Source of the DNA: Darksidea phi
Taxonomy: Eukaryota > Ascomycota > Dothideomycetes > Pleosporales > Lentitheciaceae
Assembly (NCBI GenBank): GCA_030770425.1
Contig: JASJFT010000360.1
Span: forward strand, 1-26,302
Direction: 5' to 3'
DNA: 26,302 bases
Positions 9,175 through 18,099 of the stretch are shown here, one piece after another (position 1 is the stretch's first letter; each line of letters opens with the position of its first letter). Made by a program: the position numbers and the translations under genes. The notes beneath the pieces were generated by a model. It worked only from the letters and a program-made list of their open reading frames with translations. It was not told the origin of the DNA and ran no database searches.

Positions 9175-10956
9175 TCATGATCCAGCCGGCCTCGCACCCG
9201 CAAGCCTGACAACATTGGGACCATCCTGCCGCCGGATTTCTCTCACCCACCCTTCAACCTTGTCTCTTCCGGCCTCCACATTCTTCTCTCTAACGACTTC
9301 CCAAGCGTTGGGGAAGCCAGCCTTTGAGGCACTTCCTACTTTTCTTGCGCCTTGAATAGCGAATCGGTTCATTTTGTGACTAATATAGCCATTCAGGAAA
9401 CCTTGCGTAATTAGAGAGCCACATATGCATTCAACTTCTAGAATGTCCGGCATGCGATTATATGGCTTGAGGTCCATCCCCTCAAAGTCCGGATCGATAT
9501 AGGCGTGGGCTGGCGCAAAATCCTCTAAAGCAAAACTGACACGGCGACGACCTGGGCCGCTATCTGCTCGCGCCATTGCTGGCGACATCAACGCTCGCTT
9601 CTCGAAGTAGAGAAAGGCTGCGAGCACGGCATTCAAGTCCAGTGTCGGTGCAGATTTCTCGGAAGTACCTTGAAGTCCGGTTAGTAGGAAGACTTTCCTA
9701 AACAGTGATCGCCAGACAAGGACTTCACAGTAGTTTCCGATTTGGTAAAAGACGCGGTATTGGCGTAGCCAGATAGCGTCTCTGGAAGTGACGTGGAGAC
9801 CAGTTAGTCGGCGGAATGATTCAAGATCGCCTCTCCTGATTGCTCTTGCAATAGGGGAGAATATTCCACGCAAGCCATAAGCTTCGGGCTGTGCGTAAAT
9901 ATACTCGGTCGGGAAGCGGCCCAGGATCAGGTTTGCAGTGACAAGGTAGATGAGAATCAGCCGTCTTTGCTTTCTGCAGCGGGCATCAGATGTGCAGTCG
10001 TCGTAGGCTCTTTGCAACACGAGCTGGGCCTGGTAGAAGTCGGTCGTAGCGAAGAGATAGCGGCCAAGATAGTACAGATAGGTCACACGTTCGGAAGCCG
10101 GATAGAAGTGGAGGGGCGGCGCGGAGTTGTTGATGTTTCTGAAGATGTTGACGCAGTTGTCGGGCTTGTCTGCCTGGAACAGAATTTTGAGGCATATGTT
10201 GGCCATTCTGTAGACGCCGGCCTTCTTGCCGTCAGGCTTGCCATTCTTAATTCCGCCAGGCACGGTGGTCTTGTCGCTGATGCAGGTGATGAAGGCCTGT
10301 CGGACCACGTTGGCGGCCTTCTCGGCGAGCGACTCGCGACGACCTTCTTCGGTGACGGGAGTGGCCACCAGGTGCTGGATGAGCTCAGGACGTCGCTCCA
10401 CGCCGATAGCTATGCGCGCAAAGACTCTAGCATACCCTACAAGCGTCGGTAGCACGAGGATGCCTTTGGTGGTATGTTGGAGCGCCGCGTTGCCTCTCTG
10501 GAACAAGTCACCCAGGTCTTCGTACGTTTTGAGGAGGTTGTTCACGTCCAGGTCGCGGAGGAAGGCCAGCCACGCCGCCAGGAAGGTCACCATGGCACCC
10601 CAGCTCGGCACCGGTCTGCCTTCGGCGTCCTGACCCTCGTCGGCCTCGCCAACATTGGCCCGGATGCTGTCCTCCAGCCGCCCTGTGGACGCGTCGTCGT
10701 CGGCTGGGAAGGTTGCGCGCAGCTCCACGATGAGCTGCTGGTAAATGGGCGTGAAGGGCGGCTCTAGCAGTAGGATAGACTGCAAGTAGAGGCCATCGCG
10801 ACGCTGCAGAGTCCCATTGACTTCGATGCAGAACTGGGCTAGCAGGGAAGCCATCTCGTGCTGAGCATGAAGCTCTTCACGAGCTACTTCTGCTGGTGTG
10901 TTTGCGAACGATGGTCCAAGCGCGGTTTGATCGACGTCGGACCCTGGTGGTTCCAT
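9175..10956 (-). CDS. PCI-domain protein, CSN12/Thp1/PCID2 family
   Basis: A single exon of 593 residues starts at the first ATG (10956, context CAAACATGG); the open frame extends further upstream but has no ATG. Family features lie in the second half: MANICLKILFQ (about 251-261), then ASERVTYLYYLGRYLFATTD (287-306), QRRLILIYLVTANLILGRFP (330-349) and YCEVLVWRSLFRKVFLLTG (409-427). These follow the CSN12/PCID2 pattern VTYxYYxGR, then a YLIPxxLLxGRxP block, then a RxLFKKVxL winged-helix block. Yeast Thp1 acts with Sac3 in TREX-2 mRNA export, and yeast Csn12 associates with signalosome and splicing factors. Sequence alone does not decide which orthologue this is; the divergent ILFQADKPDNCVNIFRNI block in place of the CSN12-type YFKLNSLxLCKNI leans toward Thp1. 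Acts in the nucleus by family inference. Confidence 0.8.
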   Translation of the reverse strand: MEPPGSDVDQTALGPSFANTPAEVAREELHAQHEMASLLAQFCIEVNGTLQRRDGLYLQSILLLEPPFTPIYQQLIVELRATFPADDDASTGRLEDSIRANVGEADEGQDAEGRPVPSWGAMVTFLAAWLAFLRDLDVNNLLKTYEDLGDLFQRGNAALQHTTKGILVLPTLVGYARVFARIAIGVERRPELIQHLVATPVTEEGRRESLAEKAANVVRQAFITCISDKTTVPGGIKNGKPDGKKAGVYRMANICLKILFQADKPDNCVNIFRNINNSAPPLHFYPASERVTYLYYLGRYLFATTDFYQAQLVLQRAYDDCTSDARCRKQRRLILIYLVTANLILGRFPTEYIYAQPEAYGLRGIFSPIARAIRRGDLESFRRLTGLHVTSRDAIWLRQYRVFYQIGNYCEVLVWRSLFRKVFLLTGLQGTSEKSAPTLDLNAVLAAFLYFEKRALMSPAMARADSGPGRRRVSFALEDFAPAHAYIDPDFEGMDLKPYNRMPDILEVECICGSLITQGFLNGYISHKMNRFAIQGARKVGSASKAGFPNAWEVVREKNVEAGRDKVEGWVREIRRQDGPNVVRLAGARPAGS

Positions 10957-11121
10957 GTTTGCCCGGCACGCTAGTCTTCTTTTAGCCTCACAATCGCAGG
11001 CTAGCAACAGGACGGTACACTACAGTAAAACGTTAGTATGCACTGCATTTCATCAGTCCCTCTTCCATATCCCTAGCCCTCAACTCTACCAATTTCTTCG
11101 ACGTATCTGCCTCTGCAAATG

Positions 11122-11871
11122 CTATACTGGCGACAAGTGGTGCGTCGTTTCGAGCCACCCATCTTTGATTGCTTGCTCCAGCAGCATAGCCAGGCATCTT
11201 TCCGGGTCGCTGGATAGGCGGTCGATTCCTTAATGCGCAGGAGGAGCTGAATGACTTCTACACTAGGCATGCCTAGCGCCGCTTCTAACCTCTTCATATG
11301 CAGATGTCGTTGGCTTCCAAAAACTGCTTCGTCCAGTCCACCGGGAGAAGCCTCCGTGCTGTATCAATCGATCCTCCTGTTCGCAGACCGTCTACCAGAC
11401 AGCTGCTATGTATACGAATCTACTTTTCTATAGGGGTGTACAAGTGGTGCATGGTGGCCACCTCAGGCAGCCATCTTGAACAAGTTTCGAAGGGCCGGGA
11501 CACAATTCCAACATATTGTGGATCGCTGCTAAGTTCCTCGAAGACAGAAAGCGTATTGATAGACGCTGCGGCCGCCATAAGCTCGTAATCGTTATGTAAC
11601 TGCTAAAGTCTTCTTCCTTGTGGGCATCTCTACGGTCTGCTGGTTGCATGCAAGCCAATGCCATGGAGAGGTGCGAAAAGTAGTCGGCGCCTCTGCTGCC
11701 TAACACGCGCACCTCGTCTTCACAGTCGTCAAAGCAACCGGCACGCTTGGCCTGGGCATTATGTTATATGTAAAGTTTTGCGGGACTGCGGCGTCCACTC
11801 ACGGCTCGCCGGCCGCAGCCGAAGAGCTCGTTTCAGGCCGCGCACACGAATAATCTCCACTAAGGCGGCAT
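11122..11871 (-). pseudogene. Small decayed gene with four in-frame stops, unknown function
   Basis: Four minus-strand exons can be joined in one phase with GT-AG introns: 11871-11803, 11751-11713, 11602-11290 and 11228-11122 (introns 51, 110 and 61 nt). They encode 175 codons before a terminal TAG at 11124-11122. Within them are four premature stops: TAG 11862-11860, TGA 11835-11833, TAG 11422-11420 and TGA 11296-11294. The rest reads like genuine protein, for example NDYELMAAAASINTLSVFEE, VSRPFETCSRWLPEVATMHH, ARRLLPVDWTKQFLEAND and CLAMLLEQAIKDGWLETTHH. No frameshift is needed. I do not recognise the family. It lies head-to-head with the KAR9-like gene. The exon model is my own reading; the first two exons are the least certain. 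Confidence 0.5.
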
Positions 11872-12374
11872 GGAAGGGCTCAACGAGGAGATGTAGCAGG
11901 TTCTTCGCGGGGCGTCATTGCGGTGGAAATTGTGCAAAGAGTGGGGTTGGCAATGTTTTTATGTAGATGGTAGTGGTGCAGATGAGTGCGGGTGTGCAAT
12001 TTCCCGCCCAGGGGCACGAAACGCCACGCAGTCTAGCGGAACGGCGTCACAGGCGGCGACAGCGACTCAGCGGCGACGTTTCCTTTGACGTACACACCGG
12101 TGCCTAGAACAGTGCTGCCAGCAGCAAACTTTTTCTCCCTCTCGTGAGGTTGTGCCGCCGCCTTGTTGACAGGGCGCCGTGCAACGACAACAAATCTTCT
12201 TCGCGAACACGCGCCACAGTCGGACGACGCGCCCCAGACGGTTAAGCAAGCTGCGCGACATCATCCGCTGCATTCACGCATTCACCCCCAACGCTGCACG
12301 ACTCCCTCCGTTCCTGCTAATCCCCGGGCCAGCCCCCAGGAGCCTCGCGCTCACCCATCGACGAGCATGTCCCG
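11872..12374. other. KAR9 upstream region and long 5' leader
   Basis: No ATG occurs on the plus strand between 12001 and 12366, so any transcript starting in this GC-rich stretch reaches 12367 as its first AUG. The region is shared as a divergent promoter with the decayed minus-strand gene. No specific factor site was recognised. Confidence 0.4.
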
Positions 12375-12378
12375 ATGA
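12367..12378 (+). promoter_or_regulatory. Minimal uORF (M-S-R-stop) overlapping the KAR9 start
   Basis: ATG TCC CGA TGA at 12367-12378 is a three-codon upstream frame. Its TGA overlaps the main ATG as ATGA at 12375-12378. The uORF ATG has A at -3, a good context, whereas the main ATG has C at -3. Translation of KAR9 would therefore rely on leaky scanning or on termination-reinitiation. The arrangement is seen directly; the regulatory effect is inferred. Confidence 0.7.
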
Positions 12379-15300
12379 GCAGTCCGCTCACCACGCCGTC
12401 GGCTCCCATCCCCGCGCCTGCCTCTGAGGTGGCAGTCGGAACAACACCGCCCATCCAACAACAACCATCCGCCTCGGCGTCGTCGTCGCCGTCGGTCCGC
12501 ACCACCGCATCCACCTCCGCATCCACCTCGCCGCGCCCCGAACGCAACACGCTCGACAGCGGCCGCAAGCTCGCCCGCAACGTGTCGCCGGGCCTGCTGG
12601 CCCGCATGTCCTTTCTGAACCAGAACGCCGACACAAACCGCTCCACGGCGTCATCGCAGATCGGCCGCATCTCCGAGCAGAAGATCCGCGAGCTCGACGA
12701 GTTCCACCGCGATCGCGGCGGCATCCGCATCGAGCGACGGGGCACTGCCTGGAGCGGCACCACGAGCCAGGTCGGGACGCCGCTGATCCCCCAGCTCACA
12801 GGCGAGAGCGTGCCGGCGCTGGCCATGGACCAGAGCCCGCCGCCCGGCTTCGAGAGCGACCGCAGCAGCTTCGTGAGCACGAGCGACAAGGTCCTCCCCT
12901 CCGACTCGGAAGCCGGCGACACCCTGAACGAAGACACGCAAAAGTACCGCCTGCCCGACATCACCAAGACCAAGAGTCTCACGCAGACCATCGCCGAGAC
13001 CGAGACCGCTAGCGATGTCGAATCGCCACGGCCACCTACCCCACCGCCCAAGGACACACCGCCCGCCGAGGAACCGTCGGTGCTGGACAGCGAGAGTGCC
13101 ATTGACGTCGAGGCCTACTTCCAGCGGCGGCATTTCTCCCGCGCCAACTCCATCTACACCCTCTCCCGCGCCAGCTTCACCAACCAGATCCAGCAACTGA
13201 CCTCCATCAAGCTCCCGCCTCCCGAGTCGCTCTCCTCCGAGATCTCGGCGCTCCCCTCCTCCACGGCCGCCGGACGGGCGTTGCACAGCGCCGCCAACAG
13301 CATCAGACTATGGATGGTCAAGGCTGCCGAGGTGCTCAACGGCCTCGATGCCGAAGACGATGTAGAGTGGGCTGCTGCGGCCGGTCGAGAAGGACTGGCC
13401 GAGGTGGATGCGGCCGTCGGCAAGTTTGAGGGCCTCGTCAATGTGTACATCACCGCCATCGAAGACCTACAGTCGCGATCAGACATTGCGTTGCTACCCA
13501 CCAGGGACCTGACAACGCTGGTGGTGCAGATGGAGGACGTGGTGAACAACTGGTCCAAGATCAAGCAGACGCTCAAGGGCATCAAAACGCAAGTCGAGGT
13601 TGCCATGGAATGGGAAGAGCTGTGGAACACGGTTCTTGGAGAGATCGGGTTGGAAATCGCGAATCTAAGCAGGCTCGTGTTTGAGATGGAAGAGCGGCGG
13701 CACCGCGCCATCAGTGATTCGGTTGCAGAAAGCGCTGAAAAGTTTGACATTGCAGAGCTGGAAACCATCGTCGAGGAGACGCCGCGCCAGACTCCAGACC
13801 AGACCAGACTCCAGACCAACCGCTTCAGCATGCCGCCCGCCCTCTCCATCATGTCTCCCGTCTCGCCGATTCCCCAGATCGAGCAAGAGAATTCCAAACT
13901 CCTCGCCCTCTTTGCAAAGCTACAGCCCCTGCGCGCCTCGCTCGATTTTTTGCCCATGCGACTATCGTCGTTCCACATCCGTGCCAGTAAGATGTTCCCG
14001 TCCGCATGCGATGAATTGATGAGGCGGAAAGACCAGCTAGAGAAGCTAGAGAAGAAACTTGAAGCCGATGCAGACGCCTTGAGGGAGGAGCTCGGCGAAG
14101 ACAAGTGGGTACACAGCTTCCGGCAAGCCGGCAGCAAGGCGATCGCCATGTATGAGTCCCTGGTCAAGAGCATCCAAAGACTACGACAGGCTGTCAACGA
14201 GGGCGATGACGAGAAGCTGGCGTCACGCATCTCCACATATAAAGACAAAAGAGAGCACTATCCACCTTCAATGAAGCGTGTTTTGGAGCTCATCGACATT
14301 GAGATGAAGCATAGGTCGACGGTGAACGGCGAGATTTTGCGCATCCAGCAAGACGTGCGCCAAAAGGTGTCGGACCTGGAAGTTGACATGGCTGAGATTG
14401 ATCTGGTCGTAGAAGAGCTCACTTCCAGCCGCAAACTCCGCGATTCTGTGTCTACCGTCTTGTCCGCCCGCACCGAGGCGTCATTGGCCGGCTCGGCTTT
14501 TGATACGCCCAACAGCTCGCCCGCCTCGAGCGTCATCATGAGCCGCAAGAGCAGCGACCACAGTACCATCACCCCTGCACGAAAGAAGTCTCGCCAGCCC
14601 AGTGCGTCAAGCTCGAAATCCTCGCTCCCCGTAGGCCGTCGCTATTCGAGCCTCCCCATGGCCAGCAGCACCGGCCCACAGAAGTCGTTGACGGCGTCTC
14701 GGTTGGACTCTCTGTCATCAGCACAACCTTCACGCGCAATGACCAGCACCCCTACGCGGTCTGTCCGATCATCCACTCCCGGTTCCGATACCAGTTCGAC
14801 TAAGCCTCGATGGAATTCAAGCACTAACATGCGAGACACGATCGTAGGACATAATTTCAAACCGTTGTCGCTGACGACGCCCTCTCCTCACCGCAAGGAT
14901 GCCCCAACGAAGACACTTAGAAGCGTCTCGAGCCACTCGGCTATTCCTGTCCGCAGTCCTCTGAGCCGCACTTCTGCACTTTCGCCGCCTCCTAGCACCC
15001 GTCCTGCGTCCACCACCCCAGCACAGCAGCCGGGCGCTCGTCGCCCCCTAGCCAGTCCGATGCAATCTCCTTCAACGCCTGCTAGGAACAGATCGACTAC
15101 ACAGACGACTCCCGGCTCCTCATCGCTTTCAGTGGGCACGCCGCGTTCCTCTCGGCGTGTGCAGATTGTGGAAAAAGAGGGTGAGAGCACCACCGAGGAG
15201 AGTCCAGCTGCGCGTCGAGCTTCCAGGCCAGCTAGTGCCATGACCAGCCGCCGTAGCAGTATGCTTCCAACTCCGAAACACGCCGCTAGCGCATCGACCG

Positions 15301-15431
15301 GTTCGAACACGATAACCCCGGGACGAAGCACCAGCAGACTCGGTAGCATCGATGAAGGGCGCCGGAGCAAGCCAGGCCACTCGACAACTGGGCGAATGTC
15401 AAGCTTGGAGGAAAGGCGGCCTTGGAGATAA
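12375..15431 (+). CDS. KAR9-like karyogamy / spindle-orientation protein
   Basis: A single exon of 1018 residues. KAR9 links the microtubule plus-end protein EB1/Bim1 to myosin V, guiding astral microtubules and nuclear positioning. The N-terminus is a Ser/Pro-rich linker followed by SPGLLARMSFLNQNAD and RISEQKIRELDEFHRD, typical of filamentous-fungal KAR9. A long helical region (about 270-720) includes QMEDVVNNWSKIKQTLKG, AMEWEELWNTVLGEIGLEI and NLSRLVFEMEERRHRA, the conserved core of the KAR9 domain. The last 300 residues are Ser/Thr/Arg-rich, basic and disordered, as expected for microtubule or EB1 contact. They include an SxIP motif SAIP at 855-858; a second, SPIP, lies at 497-500. The ATG at 12375 is chosen as the first in frame. 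Length is in the usual range for filamentous fungi. No frameshift or intron is needed. Confidence 0.85.
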   Translation: MSSPLTTPSAPIPAPASEVAVGTTPPIQQQPSASASSSPSVRTTASTSASTSPRPERNTLDSGRKLARNVSPGLLARMSFLNQNADTNRSTASSQIGRISEQKIRELDEFHRDRGGIRIERRGTAWSGTTSQVGTPLIPQLTGESVPALAMDQSPPPGFESDRSSFVSTSDKVLPSDSEAGDTLNEDTQKYRLPDITKTKSLTQTIAETETASDVESPRPPTPPPKDTPPAEEPSVLDSESAIDVEAYFQRRHFSRANSIYTLSRASFTNQIQQLTSIKLPPPESLSSEISALPSSTAAGRALHSAANSIRLWMVKAAEVLNGLDAEDDVEWAAAAGREGLAEVDAAVGKFEGLVNVYITAIEDLQSRSDIALLPTRDLTTLVVQMEDVVNNWSKIKQTLKGIKTQVEVAMEWEELWNTVLGEIGLEIANLSRLVFEMEERRHRAISDSVAESAEKFDIAELETIVEETPRQTPDQTRLQTNRFSMPPALSIMSPVSPIPQIEQENSKLLALFAKLQPLRASLDFLPMRLSSFHIRASKMFPSACDELMRRKDQLEKLEKKLEADADALREELGEDKWVHSFRQAGSKAIAMYESLVKSIQRLRQAVNEGDDEKLASRISTYKDKREHYPPSMKRVLELIDIEMKHRSTVNGEILRIQQDVRQKVSDLEVDMAEIDLVVEELTSSRKLRDSVSTVLSARTEASLAGSAFDTPNSSPASSVIMSRKSSDHSTITPARKKSRQPSASSSKSSLPVGRRYSSLPMASSTGPQKSLTASRLDSLSSAQPSRAMTSTPTRSVRSSTPGSDTSSTKPRWNSSTNMRDTIVGHNFKPLSLTTPSPHRKDAPTKTLRSVSSHSAIPVRSPLSRTSALSPPPSTRPASTTPAQQPGARRPLASPMQSPSTPARNRSTTQTTPGSSSLSVGTPRSSRRVQIVEKEGESTTEESPAARRASRPASAMTSRRSSMLPTPKHAASASTGSNTITPGRSTSRLGSIDEGRRSKPGHSTTGRMSSLEERRPWR

Positions 15432-16900
15432 ACCCTACAGCAACAGGGGGTTTAGATTTGAGTTCAATTGTCCTTTCTGCTCTTCATCTTTCGTTCCAAT
15501 GTCCGGGTCTTAACGTCGGGAATCCAGATTCAGCCTCTATAAGCGGTTATGCTTTTAATATTTGCTGGTGCAGCGTCATCTCTTCAAATTGCATGTTTCC
15601 ATTGTCTCTCTCATCGGCGTTGACCTGGAGAGAATTCGTTGGGCGTAGTATCCTATACCCCCCGGAGTTTGTTTATTACATCCTGCTTGCTAGGCTTTAT
15701 ACCTCGAGGTGCCGCTCTGCATCTCCATGGCGGCTCTTTCCGCCCCACTTCATATTCGTCCGCTCGCTGTGTGAGTGCATGTAGGGAGGGATGGAGGGGA
15801 GGGGTGTGGATATTGGCGCGCGTGTGTATCTCGTCAGTAGCGTAGTGGAAAGAATTAGGAACGCTAGATATGTCCGTACCAATTTGCATTGGTTCTGATA
15901 ACGAAGGTGTGATCTTTGTGAATGGTGTTTTTTTATTTGGCTGTGAAGACACTTCTGCGTGTGTATATAAGTGTGTTCTTGGGCCTCTATTATGTAGTGT
16001 AATGGATAGAAGGAGTTTTCTTAGTTACCCGCTCTTCGTGGGCGAGGAGCCTTTCAGGAGCCTAGAATATGGTGGAGTTCTACAGAAATACCCTTGTTTT
16101 TTTTTTCTAGGTTGGAATGGAATGGTGTTGGTTATTTTTAATTCTCTACTTTAGGTATATACTTCGTCCTCTTTTGTATAGATTCAATAAAGGAATGCAT
16201 AACATGAGGTTAAAGAGTAAGCTTACCTCTATCGATTTTTCTGAGCTTTGGGGGAGGGGTAGGATAATATATAGGTTGTTTGATTGGTGGATTGGTGGAG
16301 TAGAGGTATGCTTTGGTTTAATTGTGATATAGTCTCATATTGTATTGGTTTGGTGCAATAAGAAGGTAGAACGAGAAGGAGAATAAGCGGGGAAGCTTAA
16401 ATCTATTTTCGAAAATTTAAAATCTAGCATATAAGAACTAGTAATTTCTACTTATAAATTTTATGATTTAGTTAGTTTTAGATAAGATTTGTTACTATAC
16501 CTTTCTTATGAAATGGATAGGAATATAGGAATATATCACTCAGCACCGCCACCGCAATGGCCCAAGAAATACTAGAGCTACATGGTGGATTCTCTATTAC
16601 ATTGCCAAACTCAGAGGATTCCACTTCATTCTTAGTATTACGGCCCAATTTAGGCTTTGGAACAAAGCCTGCTGCTATCAATCTACTACGTAGTCGCTCT
16701 CTGGGGTGCCGAGAAGATGGGAGGATTTGGCTACGAGTACGGAAAGGCAGTCGGGGATACGGCTAAGTTCAAATTCGCCATGTCGTAGAATATAATTTAG
16801 AAGCATATATACAGCTTGCTTTTTAGTAGAGTTCAGACCGCTGGATGACTTTTTTCCTTCAATGGAGAAGTTGGATCCAAATATTGGCTAAATCGAAAGC
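15432..16900. other. KAR9 3' flank and AT-richer non-coding spacer
   Basis: Short open frames occur but none shows a domain, conserved phrase or credible splice structure. AT content rises from about 16100, with runs such as TTTTTTTTTT near 16100 and AT-rich sequence at 16390-16500. It lacks the complete CpA/TpG loss of the transposon core, so RIP is not evident here. Confidence 0.5.
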
Positions 16901-18099
16901 TTGACGGACTAGTACAGCAGACACTATATTGCCTTGGATGTAACATAGGACAACTAAACATTAGGTCCAACCAGCAAAACATAAGGGGACGGGTCGACAG
17001 GGCACTCTCTTGGAAGATTCACCCTATTTTATGGAGGCTCCAGCATTCCCGTAGATCTTATCAAGTCATCAACCCCTAGCCGCCGGATGGACAAGGATCT
17101 AGTAACTCACATGGTATCTAGGACGGCTATAGTTAAGTCCTTCTTATTAACTCTTACACACACTTCGCTTGTAGTTCAGAGGCCCAGATCTTGGAAACCC
17201 ATAGAGGACCAGGAACTGCAATGGACGATGGTATTGCATGTGGTGTACCGTAATCTCTGTCTCACACGCCCATGAAAGAGAGTAGTTTTACAGAGCTTTT
17301 CGACTGGGCGTATTTGAGAGAATCTACTGTACTCAACCGCTGCAATAGTGGGTCCATTTCATTGCCGATTTTGGATTGAGAAAAGAGACGAAGTGCCGCG
17401 GGATAAGGAGATGCGGACATTGTTCCCAGTCAATCAGAGACGTGGTTCTAAAATATGGTGTTCTAATGTGAATGCACCTGTCAGCAAGCAATGACCGTCA
17501 TGCATGTTCGTTCTGGGCAGCATCACCCAATCCCCGCTTGACACATTGATACTCAGCAACAGTTCGCAGCCCCGCCAATACACCAGCACCGACTGCGACA
17601 TGCTGCATCGGAACCCCGCTGTCGAATCACAAAACATATGCAGGAGGTAAAAATCAGCCATTCACGTCCCAGACCCCGCAAAGTAAATCCTCCCAAGCCG
17701 CACCAGGCTGCAGAAGCCAAAACCCGTGATGAAGAATATTTGCATTCACCAGTCCGCGATCACGATCTTATTCCCAACAATCAGAAACGCTCACACGCTA
17801 TTGGAGTTTCCGTCGCTACTGCATCCACAGCAGTATCTCGTGGCGCCTAACCAGAGTCAGATGCAACCGAGCAAATGATCATTGATCTACCACACGGGCA
17901 TCTCTAGGGCTGTTCCTCTCGAACATCGCACGGAACCCAATTGAGCTCACAGACAGAATCCTGCCAGAAGCGGAAATCGCGCTCCTCTCAGTATGGTGAT
18001 GGTCCTCCGTGGCCATGATGATGGGGACTTGAGCACCCGGATCCGGGATATGTGAGAATATTCTCCGATATGAACCTAGAGAAGAGGGAACTAATCTAG
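16901..18099 (+). other. Possible coding remnants upstream of patatin gene
   Basis: Plus-strand segments read like protein in pieces separated by stops, for example SPLDTLILSNSSQPRQYTST (about 17532-17591) and RDEEYLHSPVRDHDLIPN (about 17725-17780). A GT-AG interval near 17647-17704 could be an intron, but no continuous gene could be assembled and no family was recognised. It may be the decayed 5' part of the downstream patatin gene, another dead gene, or chance. Confidence 0.2.

Noticed and set aside
11803..11905. Alternative first exon frame reading LLHLLVEPFHAALVEIIRVRG
   Set aside because: It lacks an ATG, has a stop just upstream, and joins the next exon out of phase, whereas another frame from ATG 11871 joins cleanly.
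12317..13102. Long minus-strand open frame opposite KAR9
   Set aside because: Shadow of a GC-rich coding exon; its Ser/Gly/Val-rich composition shows no domain.
13154..14248. 364-codon minus-strand open frame
   Set aside because: Antisense shadow of the KAR9 helical domain; Ser-rich with no conserved feature.
17360..17400. Kinase DFG-like phrase (ADFGL) upstream of the patatin gene
   Set aside because: No other kinase motif lies around it at the right spacing; treated as chance.
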